Below are positions 38,578-47,800 of a stretch of 64,000 nucleotides of DNA, in pieces; position 1 is the first letter of the stretch, and every line of letters begins with the position of its first letter. The translations under genes were made by a program, and so were the position numbers. Below the pieces are notes generated by a model. That model saw only the letters and a program-made list of their open reading frames with translations, searched no databases and was not told the DNA's origin. Location: the NCBI RefSeq assembly GCF_004342585.1, contig NZ_SLZQ01000012.1:52843-116842 (forward strand). Direction: 5' to 3'. Source of the DNA: Paucimonas lemoignei (GTDB lineage Bacteria; Pseudomonadota; Gammaproteobacteria; Burkholderiales; Burkholderiaceae_D).

Positions 38578-39584
38578 GGGAAGGGATTCCTGTTAGTTGA
38601 CTTGCTGTTGAGCATATTATCCACCAACTGCTGCACCGCCGCTTCCTCTCGCTCGGGTGTAAAGAGAAATGCGCGGGCCTGGCATTGCTCAGCCAGCCGC
38701 TTGTAAAACACGGAATCAGCGGCTGCGCGCGCGATGGCCTGGGCGAGCGCGGCACTATCGCCCACCGCGAAATAACCCTCGTAATCCTCGCCGAGCATGC
38801 CGCGGTTGCCGGAGATATTCGATGCCAGCACCGGCACGCCGCACATCAGCGCTTCAATGATGACGTTGGCGCCGCCTTCCATCCTGGATGTCAACACCAT
38901 CAGGTGGCAGCGCCGCAAGTGATGCAGCACATCGTCGTGCGCCAGCGAGCCAAGCCAGCGGTAATGGGAATGTGCCGCAGCAGTGGCCTCGGCCATGGCG
39001 GCAAGTTCGGCATCCAATGCACCGCCGATGTGCGTGAGACGTATGCCTGGCGAGGTGAGCAGGGCGGCTGCCTGCATGAAGGTGGCCGGATCCTTTTCTG
39101 CCCGCAGATGGCCGATCATGCAAACCTCGAAGCGCGGCATGCGGCTTTTGCAGGCGGCGCCGATGGGCTTCAATGAAGGCGCCGACTGATGAATGACACA
39201 TGCCTTCTCGCGCCATGCCGGCGCCAGTTCCTGCAGGCCGGCTTCTTGCAGCACCACCAGCCGGCCGGCATGCTGCAAGTTCAACTGCGCACTGGTATCG
39301 ACATGGATATCCCGGTACAGGTCGGTGCCGGTCAATACCACGATCGAAGGCACATCCGGATAGCGTTCGCGTAACGCCTCCATTGCCGCGGCCGAGCGGC
39401 GCGCATGCAGGGCGACGAGCAGGTCAGGCTTATCGATAGATGACCAGGTTTCCGGGTCATTGCTTGGCAAGATCGTCACCGCGTGGCGCTGGCGCAGGAA
39501 GTTTGCCCAACGGCTGGCGGTCTGCCAGTTGCCATTGTTGGCATTTGCCAGCGCGGGGCTGATCATGACAATATGTGGCTTCAC
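38574..39584 (-). CDS. senB: Selenosugar synthase SenB (TIGR04348-type glycosyltransferase, 336 aa)
   Basis: SenB uses selenophosphate and a UDP-sugar to form a selenosugar, the selenium donor for SenA. The protein has a GT-B fold: N-terminal MISPALANANNGNWQTASRW, and in the C-terminal half GHLRAEKDP and the ExxxxxxxE motif in RMEGGANVIIEALMCGVPV, with SNISGNRGMLG after it. The start is GTG at 39584 with AGGAAA upstream on its strand. It is coupled to senC by a 4-base overlap and is divergent from senA with only 17 bases between start codons. Confidence 0.9.
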   Translation of the reverse strand: MKPHIVMISPALANANNGNWQTASRWANFLRQRHAVTILPSNDPETWSSIDKPDLLVALHARRSAAAMEALRERYPDVPSIVVLTGTDLYRDIHVDTSAQLNLQHAGRLVVLQEAGLQELAPAWREKACVIHQSAPSLKPIGAACKSRMPRFEVCMIGHLRAEKDPATFMQAAALLTSPGIRLTHIGGALDAELAAMAEATAAAHSHYRWLGSLAHDDVLHHLRRCHLMVLTSRMEGGANVIIEALMCGVPVLASNISGNRGMLGEDYEGYFAVGDSAALAQAIARAAADSVFYKRLAEQCQARAFLFTPEREEAAVQQLVDNMLNSKSTNRNPFP

Positions 39585-39601
39585 TTTCGCCGGTTTCCTG
39601 T

Positions 39602-40810
39602 ATGGGTTCTATCCAGCCATTCGCGGACATTTCTTTTCGTAAGGCTTCGCCAGCCCAACTGGCGCAAGCTTTCGATGATGCGCGCGATTATACGCTGGCC
39701 TTGTTCGACTGTTTTCAACGCGCCGGGATGGATGTGGCGGATCGCGTGCCGTGCCTTGCCATTGTGAATCCGCCGTTGTGGGAACTGGGGCATATCGCCT
39801 GGTTCGCCGAATGGTACATCCTGCGGGAAGCGGAATCGAGCCATCCTGCGGCAGCGAAACGTCCCTCTCTTCTCGATGGCGCAGACCGCTGGTTCGACTC
39901 CAATACGGTGGCGCATGATCAGCGCTGGTCGCTCGACCTTCCGGATGCAAATGTGCTGAAGTCGTATTTCGGGCAGGTGCATGACAGGGTATTGGAAAAG
40001 CTGGCCGTGGCACCTTTTCGCGACGACGCGCTTTACCCATTCCGGCTGGCGCTCGCACATGAAGACATGCATGGCGAAGCCTTTGCTTATACCTTGCAAA
40101 CCCTGGACCTGGAAATGCCGCCCGGGCTTCGGCAAGTGCCGTCGCAGTCTTGCAATCGTGGCGTAATCCGTTTTGAAGGAAATAGCTTCATGCTCGGCTG
40201 CGCGGCAGGCGGCGGATTCGTCTTCGATAATGAAAAATGGGCGCACTGTCGCGAAGTGTCGGCATTCGAGATCGATGCCTCGTCGGTAAGCAATGCGCAG
40301 TACATGGAATTTGTCGCGGATGGGGGCTACCACGATGCCCGCCTGTGGACGCCTGATGGACAGGATTGGCTGCGGCGCAAGGCTTGTTCAGAGCCGCTTT
40401 ACTGGCAGCGCGATGGCCGGCAATGGCAGGTACGTCGCTTCGGAAGACTTGAAACTCTAATGCCGAATGAGCCGGTGCGCCATGTCAGCCTGCATGAGGC
40501 GCAGGCGTTTTGCACCTGGAGCAAACGGCGCCTGCCGACCGAAGCCGAGTGGGAATATGCGGCCTTGGCGAATCATCCGGACTTTCGCTGGGGCGCGCAG
40601 TGGGAATGGACTGCTTCGCGATTCGAAGCCTATTCCGGTTTTGCGGCTGATGCCTATCGCGAATATTCCGCGCCATGGTTCGGCACGCATCAGGTCTTGC
40701 GCGGCGCGTCCTTTGCCACGCCCATGCGCATGCGCTCGGCGAAATTCCGCAATTTCTATTTGCCCGGAAGGCGCGATATCTTTGCCGGTTTTCGTACCTG
40801 CGCGCTCTGA
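39602..40810 (+). CDS. senA: Selenoneine synthase SenA, EgtB paralogue (402 aa)
   Basis: SenA is a non-haem iron enzyme that joins hercynine to a selenosugar on the way to selenoneine. It keeps the EgtB plan: a DinB-like domain with a histidine in WELGHIAWFAEW (about residue 62) and the HxxxHxE iron site in AHEDMHGEAF (about residue 153), then a formylglycine-generating-enzyme-like domain with [12 protein letters not shown] and VLRGASFATP. It is clearly different from EgtB at 9.6 kb. Its neighbours senB and senC support the call. ATG at 39602; a GTG at 39575 would overlap senB. No good ribosome binding site precedes either. Confidence 0.9.
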   Translation: MGSIQPFADISFRKASPAQLAQAFDDARDYTLALFDCFQRAGMDVADRVPCLAIVNPPLWELGHIAWFAEWYILREAESSHPAAAKRPSLLDGADRWFDSNTVAHDQRWSLDLPDANVLKSYFGQVHDRVLEKLAVAPFRDDALYPFRLALAHEDMHGEAFAYTLQTLDLEMPPGLRQVPSQSCNRGVIRFEGNSFMLGCAAGGGFVFDNEKWAHCREVSAFEIDASSVSNAQYMEFVADGGYHDARLWTPDGQDWLRRKACSEPLYWQRDGRQWQVRRFGRLETLMPNEPVRHVSLHEAQAFCTWSKRRLPTEAEWEYAALANHPDFRWGAQWEWTASRFEAYSGFAADAYREYSAPWFGTHQVLRGASFATPMRMRSAKFRNFYLPGRRDIFAGFRTCAL

Positions 40811-40890
40811 GTAGCCTGATAAATTGGCGAGCGCCTGAATGGCGCTATCTTGCCATCGGCAAGTTGACTGGTATTAGAAGCAGCACGGGC

Positions 40891-40928
40891 AAATAAAAAC
40901 GGCTGCGGGAAAATCCCGGCAGCCGTCT
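40891..40928 (-). terminator. Terminator of the rhlE-type gene
   Basis: On the reverse strand ACGGCTGC pairs with GCAGCCGT, continued by GGGA/TCCC after a one-base bulge, and is followed by TTTTTATTT. It lies between the convergent helicase and senA genes. Confidence 0.78.
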
Positions 40929-40965
40929 TGTGTTAAAGCTGCACCTAACGCAGCTTTATGGCTTA

Positions 40966-42369
40966 TCAATCGCCGTACGAGCGGCGTGCGCCACCATCCG
41001 CACGGGCGCCTTTGTAACCACTGCCATCCTTGCGCGGCGCATTCGGCTTGCTGAACGTGCGCTGGCCCGGCTTGGCATGGCCGCTGCCATTGCCTGCGCT
41101 GCGTCCGGCGCCCGGCTTCCAGCCTTGCGGCTTGCGCGCCGCGCGTGCCGGCGCTGCCGTTTTCTTCGGCTCTAAGCCTTCGATCACGTCAACCGGAATC
41201 GTTTGCTTGGTGAAGCGCTCGATGCGCTTGATCAGCATGTTTTCGGCATGATTCACCAGCGAGACCGCCAGGCCATTGCGTCCTGCACGGCCGGTACGGC
41301 CGATACGGTGGACGTAATCTTCCGGGAATTTCGGCAAATCGTAATTGATCACGTGCGTGATTCCCGGCACGTCGATGCCGCGCGCCGCCACGTCGGTGGC
41401 AACCAGCACTTGCACCTGGCCGCGACGCAGCGAGTTCAAGGTGCGGTTGCGTGCACCCTGGTTCATGTCGCCATGCAGGGCAGCGGCCGAAAAGCCGGCG
41501 ATGGTCAGACGGTCGGCCAGGGTGTCGGCGTCGCGCTTGGTGGCGGTGAAAATCACGGCCTGGTCGATCGACGTGTCGCGCAGCAGCTGGTCGAGCATGC
41601 GATTCTTGTGCGACAGGTCGTCAACGAAGTGCACGCGCTGCTGGATATTCTCATGGCGCTTGGTGGCGCTGACGATCTGGATCACTTGCGGCTCGCGGGT
41701 GATGCGGCGGGCCATCGAGCCAACCACACCGTCGAGCGTAGCCGAGAACAGCATGGTCTGGCGCGTTTCCGGCGTGGCAGCCACGATTTTCTCGATGTCT
41801 TCGATGAAGCCCATGTCGAGCATGCGGTCGGCTTCGTCGAGCACGAGAATCTGCAGTTGCGAGAAATCGATCTTGCCCGATTCCATGTGGTCGATCAGAC
41901 GTCCAGGCGTCGCCACCAGAATTTCCGGGTTACGCGACAGCAGTTGCATCTGCTTCGGATACGGCATGCCGCCAAGGATCGACACAGCCTTTACGCGGCG
42001 CATGTGAGCGCCATATTTTTCGGTGGCAGTAGTAACTTGCAATGCCAGTTCGCGCGTCGGCGTCAGCACCAGCATTTTCGGTTGTGCCGGCTGAAAGCGC
42101 GGACGATCGCCGCGTGCACGTGCTGCCTGGCGTTCCTGATTAGGGGTTTTGCTGCCAACCGGAGCGGATTCTTGTGATGCAAACTTGTGCAGGGAAGGCA
42201 GCATGAATGCTGCAGTCTTGCCGGAACCGGTTTGTGACGAGACCAACAGGTCGCGGCCTTCGATGGCTGCCGGAACGGCTTGCTGCTGCACCGCGGTCGG
42301 TTCAGTGTAACCGGCATCGGTCAGGGCCTTGAGTATGGACGCGTGCAATCCCAATGATTCAAATGTCAT
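40966..42369 (-). CDS. rhlE: DEAD-box RNA helicase, RhlE type (467 aa)
   Basis: An ATP-dependent RNA helicase. The Q motif FESLGLHASILKAL and TEPTAVQQQAVPAAIEGRD, motif I SSQTGSGKTAAF, motif II VLDEADRMLDMGF, motif III SAT and motif VI HRIGRTGRAGR are all present. The last 80 residues are basic and Gly/Ala/Lys-rich, as in RhlE proteins that aid ribosome assembly or RNA decay. The leader upstream of the ATG is long and may contain cold-responsive control elements, but none is recognisable. Confidence 0.92.
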   Translation of the reverse strand: MTFESLGLHASILKALTDAGYTEPTAVQQQAVPAAIEGRDLLVSSQTGSGKTAAFMLPSLHKFASQESAPVGSKTPNQERQAARARGDRPRFQPAQPKMLVLTPTRELALQVTTATEKYGAHMRRVKAVSILGGMPYPKQMQLLSRNPEILVATPGRLIDHMESGKIDFSQLQILVLDEADRMLDMGFIEDIEKIVAATPETRQTMLFSATLDGVVGSMARRITREPQVIQIVSATKRHENIQQRVHFVDDLSHKNRMLDQLLRDTSIDQAVIFTATKRDADTLADRLTIAGFSAAALHGDMNQGARNRTLNSLRRGQVQVLVATDVAARGIDVPGITHVINYDLPKFPEDYVHRIGRTGRAGRNGLAVSLVNHAENMLIKRIERFTKQTIPVDVIEGLEPKKTAAPARAARKPQGWKPGAGRSAGNGSGHAKPGQRTFSKPNAPRKDGSGYKGARADGGARRSYGD

Positions 42370-42683
42370 TCATTTCTTTCGTAAAGATCAGCGCGGCAAA
42401 TCCACAGACGGGATTATGCGAGCGCAAAAAATGCAACGCCAACCAACGAAACGACTGAAAACTCGTACTCGTAGAGAAGAGGAGATTTCGGCACAGAAAG
42501 CTTTGCGCCGGGACGGTGTTCAGATAACGACACCAGGAGGCGGGAGGGCTTTAACGTGAAGCGAAGGGTTCGCGATGCTGCTTGTTACTTACTTGTACGG
42601 TGTATGCTGCACCGCAAGAACGATATTCTACAGGGGAATGCGAATCCCTGCAGGATTTGTTTTGGCTGGCAGAAGCCGGCTGC
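42370..42683. other. Intergenic region between rhlE and fabI
   Basis: This region holds the promoter and leader of the leftward helicase gene. On the plus strand the stretch 42633-42690 reads as protein-like (GECESLQDLFWLAEAGCKK) but it runs through a terminator into antisense of fabI and has no convincing start; it may be a relic. No firm gene. Confidence 0.3.
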
Positions 42684-42716
42684 AAAAAAGGACGGCGGTT
42701 GCCGTCCATTTTTTTG
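42684..42716. terminator. Bidirectional terminator after fabI
   Basis: GGACGGC (42690-42696) pairs with GCCGTCC (42701-42707) around GGTT, with A6 on the left and ATTTTTTT on the right, so it terminates the leftward fabI transcript and can act on the other strand. Confidence 0.82.
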
Positions 42717-42758
42717 TGCATCGACGGCCATCCTGCCGCTATTCTGCTCAGTGTTGAA

Positions 42759-43550
42759 TCAAGCGTAATCAGCCTGATTCAAGCCCATGCCGTGCGAGAA
42801 GCCGCAATCGACATAGGTGATTTCACCGGTGATGCCGGAAGCCAGGTCCGACAGCATGAAGGCGGCGGCATTGCCGACATCTTCGATGGTGACATTGCGG
42901 CGCAGCGGCGCGTGCGAGGCGACGAAGCCCAGCAGCTTGCCGAAGTCCTGGATGCCGCTGGCAGCAAGGGTCTTGATCGGGCCGGCGGAAATGGCGTTGA
43001 CGCGCACGCCTTTCGGGCCGAGCGATTCGGCCATGTAACGCACGCTGGCTTCCAGGGAAGCCTTGGCCAGGCCCATGGTGTTGTAGTTGGGGATGGCACG
43101 CTCGGCGCCGAGGTAGCTCAGGGTCAGCAGGGCGGCTTTGTCGCTCAGCATGTTGCGCGCAGCTTTCGCCATTGCCGGGAAGCTGTAGGCGGAAATGTCA
43201 TGGGCAATCTTGAAGCCTTCGCGCGACAAGCCATCGAGGAAATCGCCGGCAATGGCTTCGCGGGGCGCAAAGCCGATCGCGTGCACCAGGCCATCGAGCT
43301 GGCTCCAGGACTTGCCCAGATCGGCAAACAGGGCTTCGATCTGTTCGTCGCTGCCGACGTCGCAGTTGAACACCAGTTCACTGTCGAATTCTTTGGCAAA
43401 TTCGGTGATGCGGTCTTTGAAGCGGTCCCCGACATAGGTGAACGCCAGTTCGGCGCCTTCACGCTTGCAGGCGGTGGCGATGCCATAGGCGATGGAGCGG
43501 TTGGACAACAGGCCGGTAATCAGGATTTTTTTGCCTTGCAAGAATGCCAT
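42759..43550 (-). CDS. fabI: Enoyl-ACP reductase FabI (263 aa)
   Basis: FabI performs the last reductive step of each fatty acid elongation cycle with NADH. The N-terminus [20 protein letters not shown] is the FabI signature; [21 protein letters not shown] and the catalytic tyrosine and lysine in YNTMGLAK (Tyr-x6-Lys) follow. The start at 43550 is supported by GGAG seven bases upstream. Triclosan and diazaborine are known inhibitors of this family. Divergent from yejA. Confidence 0.95.
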   Translation of the reverse strand: MAFLQGKKILITGLLSNRSIAYGIATACKREGAELAFTYVGDRFKDRITEFAKEFDSELVFNCDVGSDEQIEALFADLGKSWSQLDGLVHAIGFAPREAIAGDFLDGLSREGFKIAHDISAYSFPAMAKAARNMLSDKAALLTLSYLGAERAIPNYNTMGLAKASLEASVRYMAESLGPKGVRVNAISAGPIKTLAASGIQDFGKLLGFVASHAPLRRNVTIEDVGNAAAFMLSDLASGITGEITYVDCGFSHGMGLNQADYA

Positions 43551-43789
43551 GGGATACTCCGAATGTACTGTTATAGTGATGCAAACGAGCGAGATTGTAA
43601 GAGTTATGGGCACCGACGGCAAATTTTTGCCGGATCGAGGCCGGGCTGGATGGCTTGACAGTGGTCATGTTTTTGCTGCCCGTTTAAGACAACTTTGCTT
43701 AAAATACGCCAGACTTGGCTCAAATTTGCTTATCTTTGAGCCGGCTTTGTTTTTCGCTGGAGTTTTCCCCTGGTGTTACGAACTGACGA

Positions 43790-45589
43790 ATGCTGAAGAA
43801 AACCCTGATATTGCTGCTGACCTGGCTCGCCTGCCAGGCTAATCCGGCATGGGCCGACCATGCATTTTCCCTTTATGACACGCCGAAGTACCCGGCAGGA
43901 TTTACCCATTTCGCGTACGTTAACCCGGATGCACCCAAGCGCGGCACCTTGTATCTGGCCAATCCGGATCGCCGCACCAGCTTTGACAAGTTCAACCCGT
44001 TTTCCTTGAAAGGGGTGTCTGCCGCCGGTGTGTCGGACCTGATGTTCGAGTCGCTGGCGACGGGTTCCTCCGACGAAGTCGCCACGATGTATGGCTTGCT
44101 GGCCGACGACATGACGCTCGCGCCAGACCGCATGGCGATGACCTTTCATCTGAATCCGAAGGCGCGTTTCAATAATGGCGATCCGGTGCTGGCAGCGGAC
44201 GTCAAGTATTCCTTCGATACGCTGATGGCCAAGGGCGCGCCGCAGTTCAAGATCATGTTTGCCGACGTCAAGCAGTGCGTAGTGATCGATGAGCGCACGG
44301 TTCGTTTCGATTTCAAGTCAAAGAACCATGAATTGCCGCTGATCGTCGGCGGCGTCCCGGTGTTTTCGCGCAAGTGGGCTGCCGGCACCAGCTTCGACAA
44401 GATCCAGTTGCAAGAGCCGATTGCCAGCGGGCCGTACCTCATCGAGCGCTACGATGTAGGGCGCAGCATCGCTTACAAGCGTAATCCGAATTACTGGGGT
44501 ACGGAGATTCCTTCGCGTAAGGGCATGTTCAATTTCGACCGCATCGTCTACCGCTTCTACAAGGATGACGTGGCGCGGCTGGAAGCCTTCAAGGCCGGGG
44601 AATTCGACGTGGTGGTCGAATACAGCGCCAAGAACTGGGCGCGCAGCTATAAGGGGCCGAAGTTTGAAAACGGCGAGATCGTCAAGCGCGAGCTGACGCA
44701 TTCCAACGGCGCCGGCATGCAGGGCTTCGTCATGAACCTGCGACGCCCGCAATTCCAGGATATCCGCGTGCGCCGCGCGCTGGGCCTGGCGCTCGACTAT
44801 GAATGGATGAACCGGCAGCTGTTCTATGGCCAGTACAAGCGCATCTATTCCTTCTTCAATAATAGCGACATGGCCGCTACCGGCTTGCCATCGGCGGACG
44901 AGCTGCGCCTGCTGGAGCCCATGCGCAACAAGCTCGATCCGGCCGTATTCGGCCAGGCGCCGGTGCCGCCGCGCACCGACCCGCCGTCTTCGCTGCGCGC
45001 CAATCTGTTGGCCGCAAGAGATTTGCTGGCGCAGGCGGGCTGGACTTATCGGGATGGCGCCTTGCGAAATGCAAAAGGCGAAATCCTGTCCTTTGAAATC
45101 CTCGACGACCAGCCCTCCTTGTCGCGTGTGATCAGCGTGTATGTGCGCAACCTGGAAAAACTCGGTATTCAGGTCAGCCAGCGCACGGCAGACTTCGCGC
45201 TGGTGCAAAAACGCATGGAGGAATTCGATTTCGACATGACCAGCATCCGTTTCCCCGATACTACGAGCCCCGGCAATGAAATGTTCGACCGCTTCGGCTC
45301 GAAAGCGGCCGACCAGCCTGGATCGGACAATGCCTGGGGCCTGAAGGACCCGGTCGTGGACCGCCTGGTCGAAACGCTGGTGAAAGCCGATACGCGACGC
45401 GACCTGGTCGCGGCGGCTCGTGCGCTGGACCGCGTGCTGCTGCATAAATATATCGTGGTGCCGCACTGGTATTCATCGACGCATCGCGTGGCCTACCGCA
45501 ACCGCTTCGGCATTCCACAAGTCGCGCCCTTGTACTACCAGGCCAACCCTTACGTCGTCTCAAGCTGGTGGGAAGAAAAGCCTAGGTAA
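43790..45589 (+). CDS. yejA: Periplasmic oligopeptide-binding protein YejA (599 aa)
   Basis: The solute receptor of a Yej-type ABC importer for oligopeptides and microcin C-like peptides. A signal peptide (MLKKTLILLLTWLACQANPA, cleaved after AWA) is followed by an SBP_bac_5-type fold: HAFSLYDTPKYPAGFTHFAY near the start and the family regions FDKFNPFSLKG, LTHSNGAGMQGFVMN and IRVRRALGLALDYEW. It is the first gene of yejABEF. Confidence 0.9.
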   Translation: MLKKTLILLLTWLACQANPAWADHAFSLYDTPKYPAGFTHFAYVNPDAPKRGTLYLANPDRRTSFDKFNPFSLKGVSAAGVSDLMFESLATGSSDEVATMYGLLADDMTLAPDRMAMTFHLNPKARFNNGDPVLAADVKYSFDTLMAKGAPQFKIMFADVKQCVVIDERTVRFDFKSKNHELPLIVGGVPVFSRKWAAGTSFDKIQLQEPIASGPYLIERYDVGRSIAYKRNPNYWGTEIPSRKGMFNFDRIVYRFYKDDVARLEAFKAGEFDVVVEYSAKNWARSYKGPKFENGEIVKRELTHSNGAGMQGFVMNLRRPQFQDIRVRRALGLALDYEWMNRQLFYGQYKRIYSFFNNSDMAATGLPSADELRLLEPMRNKLDPAVFGQAPVPPRTDPPSSLRANLLAARDLLAQAGWTYRDGALRNAKGEILSFEILDDQPSLSRVISVYVRNLEKLGIQVSQRTADFALVQKRMEEFDFDMTSIRFPDTTSPGNEMFDRFGSKAADQPGSDNAWGLKDPVVDRLVETLVKADTRRDLVAAARALDRVLLHKYIVVPHWYSSTHRVAYRNRFGIPQVAPLYYQANPYVVSSWWEEKPR

Positions 45590-45629
45590 GCGGCATTGCG
45601 AAACTGAATAGTCAATTAGGGAAGGGCAC

Positions 45630-46688
45630 ATGAATATCTGGGCTTACATTGCCAAGCGCTTGCTGCTGATGCTGCCGACGCTATTCGGCGTGATTGCCAT
45701 TACCTTTGCAGTCATCCAGTTCGTTCCCGGCGGGCCGGTCGAGCAGGCCATGATGGAACTGAAAGGACAGGTCGGCGCCGGCGAGGCAAGCGGTGGCGGG
45801 GCATCGCAATACCGTGGGCGGCAAGGCATCGATGCCGAACGGGTGGCGGAAATCAAGGCATTGTACGGATTCGACAAGCCGCCTCTGGAACGTTTCTGGC
45901 AAATGCTGAAGGGCTTTGCCACCTTCGACCTCGGGCAAAGCTTCTATCACCACAAGGATGTGTGGGGATTGGTCAAGTCCAAGCTGCCGGTATCGATCAG
46001 CCTGGGCATGTGGACTTTTTTTCTGACGTATTTCATTTCTCTGCCGCTCGGCATCGCCAAGGCCGTGCGCGAGGGCAGCCGCTTTGACGTCGCCTCCAGT
46101 ATTGCCGTGCTGGTCGGTTATTCCATTCCGGGTTTTGTTCTCGGCGTGTTCTTGCTGGTGTTGTTCGGCGGCGGCAGTTTTGTGCAATGGTTCCCGCTCC
46201 GCGGCCTTACTTCGGATGACTGGGAAACTCTGTCCTGGTTCGGCAAGATCAAGGATTATCTGTGGCACATTACCTTGCCGGTCACGGCTTCGGTGGCAAG
46301 CTCCTTTGCCGTGATGACCATGCTGACCAAGAACACCTTTCTGGAAGAGATCCGCAAGCAGTATGTGTTGACGGCGCGCGCCAAAGGCTTGAGCGAAAAG
46401 ACTGTGCTGTACAAGCATGTCTTTCGCAATGCCCTGATTCCCTTGGTGACGGGTTTTCCTGCCGCTTTCATCGGCGCTTTCTTCGCCGGCAGCCTGTTGA
46501 TCGAAACCCTGTTTTCGCTCGATGGCCTGGGATTATTATCGTATGAATCGGTGATCCGGCGGGACTATCCGGTGGTGATGGGCACGCTGTATCTCTTTAC
46601 CCTGATCGGCCTCGTGGTCAAGCTGATCGGCGACCTCTGCTATGTGTGGGCCGACCCGCGCGTCCAGTTTGAAAGTCTTGCCAGATGA
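45630..46688 (+). CDS. yejB: Oligopeptide ABC transporter permease YejB (352 aa)
   Basis: An integral membrane permease of the DppB/OppB class with an N-terminal helix (LLLMLPTLFGVIAITFAVIQ), a periplasmic loop and five further helices. The cytoplasmic EAA-type loop that contacts the ATPase is seen around YVLTARAKGLSEKTVLYKHV. GGAAGGG precedes the ATG. Its stop overlaps the start of yejE by four bases. Confidence 0.92.
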   Translation: MNIWAYIAKRLLLMLPTLFGVIAITFAVIQFVPGGPVEQAMMELKGQVGAGEASGGGASQYRGRQGIDAERVAEIKALYGFDKPPLERFWQMLKGFATFDLGQSFYHHKDVWGLVKSKLPVSISLGMWTFFLTYFISLPLGIAKAVREGSRFDVASSIAVLVGYSIPGFVLGVFLLVLFGGGSFVQWFPLRGLTSDDWETLSWFGKIKDYLWHITLPVTASVASSFAVMTMLTKNTFLEEIRKQYVLTARAKGLSEKTVLYKHVFRNALIPLVTGFPAAFIGAFFAGSLLIETLFSLDGLGLLSYESVIRRDYPVVMGTLYLFTLIGLVVKLIGDLCYVWADPRVQFESLAR

Positions 46689-47800
46689 ATCTTACGCCCG
46701 TACCTTCCGAACCCAGGGAACCGGCGACCGCTGTCGTGCCGGAGAGCGTCACCTTCACTGCGGTGGCGGCGGCTGCGCCATCGATGTCGCCAGGCCGCCG
46801 GATCTGGCTGCGCTTCAAGCAGAATCGCCGCGGCTACTGGAGCCTGGTGATCTTTTGCATCCTGTTTGCCATCAGCCTGATGGCGGAAGTGATTTCCAAT
46901 GACCGCCCGCTGGTGGCGCGTTACAACGGGCAGTTGCTGTTCCCGATCGTGCATGATTATTCGGAAAAGGCATTCGGCGGCGATTTCGAAACGCCGGCGG
47001 ATTACCTCGATCCCTTCATTCAGGAACAGTTGCAAAAGCCGGGCAACTGGGCCATTTATCCCCTTAACCATTACCGCTTCGATACGCTGAATTATTTTGC
47101 CACGTCGCCCAACCCTGCGCCGCCATCCAGTGAAAACTGGCTGGGCACCGATGACCGGGGCCGCGACGTGTTCGCCCGCCTGTTGTATGGCTTCCGTATT
47201 TCGATCCTGTTCGGCCTGGCATTGACGATCACCGGCGTGGTGCTGGGCGTGATCACCGGCGCTATCCAGGGATACTTTGCCGGCCGGATCGACCTGGTAT
47301 TTCAACGCTTCATGGAAATCTGGGGATCGATGCCGGAGTTATACCTGCTGATTATTTTTTCCTCGATTTTCCAGCCAAGTATTGGCCTGTTGCTGATTCT
47401 GCTCTCGCTGTTCGGCTGGATGGGCTTGTCTGATTACGTGCGTGCCGATTTCCTGCGTAACCGTAACCTGGAATACGTGCAGGCAGCACGCGCGCTTGGC
47501 CTGTCCAATGGACAGATCATCTGGCGGCATGTGCTGCCGAACAGTTTGACGCCTGTGGTGACCTTCCTGCCATTCCGCATGAGCGCCGCCATCCTGGCGC
47601 TGACCAGCCTGGATTTTCTCGGGTTGGGCGTGCCGCCTTCGACGCCCAGCCTTGGTGAATTGCTGGCACAGGGCAAAAACAATCTCGATGCCTGGTGGAT
47701 CGCCACGTCGACTTTTGTCGTGCTGACCACCATGCTGCTCCTGCTGACCAATATCGGCGATGCCTTGCGCAACGCGCTGGATGTACGGAGGAAGGCATGA
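46685..47800 (+). CDS. yejE: Oligopeptide ABC transporter permease YejE (371 aa)
   Basis: The DppC-type partner permease. It has an N-terminal extension of about 35 residues, a first helix at about residue 55 (YWSLVIFCILFAISLMAEV), a large periplasmic loop with the GTDDRGRDVFARLLYGFR motif, then the permease core with the EAA-type loop EYVQAARALGLSNGQI. Both ends overlap neighbours by ATGA-type four-base overlaps, so yejB, yejE and yejF are translationally coupled. Confidence 0.92.
   Translation: MNLTPVPSEPREPATAVVPESVTFTAVAAAAPSMSPGRRIWLRFKQNRRGYWSLVIFCILFAISLMAEVISNDRPLVARYNGQLLFPIVHDYSEKAFGGDFETPADYLDPFIQEQLQKPGNWAIYPLNHYRFDTLNYFATSPNPAPPSSENWLGTDDRGRDVFARLLYGFRISILFGLALTITGVVLGVITGAIQGYFAGRIDLVFQRFMEIWGSMPELYLLIIFSSIFQPSIGLLLILLSLFGWMGLSDYVRADFLRNRNLEYVQAARALGLSNGQIIWRHVLPNSLTPVVTFLPFRMSAAILALTSLDFLGLGVPPSTPSLGELLAQGKNNLDAWWIATSTFVVLTTMLLLLTNIGDALRNALDVRRKA

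Noticed and set aside
42582..42700. A rightward gene between rhlE and fabI
   Set aside because: The protein-like stretch has no good start, crosses a strong terminator and then only continues as antisense of fabI.
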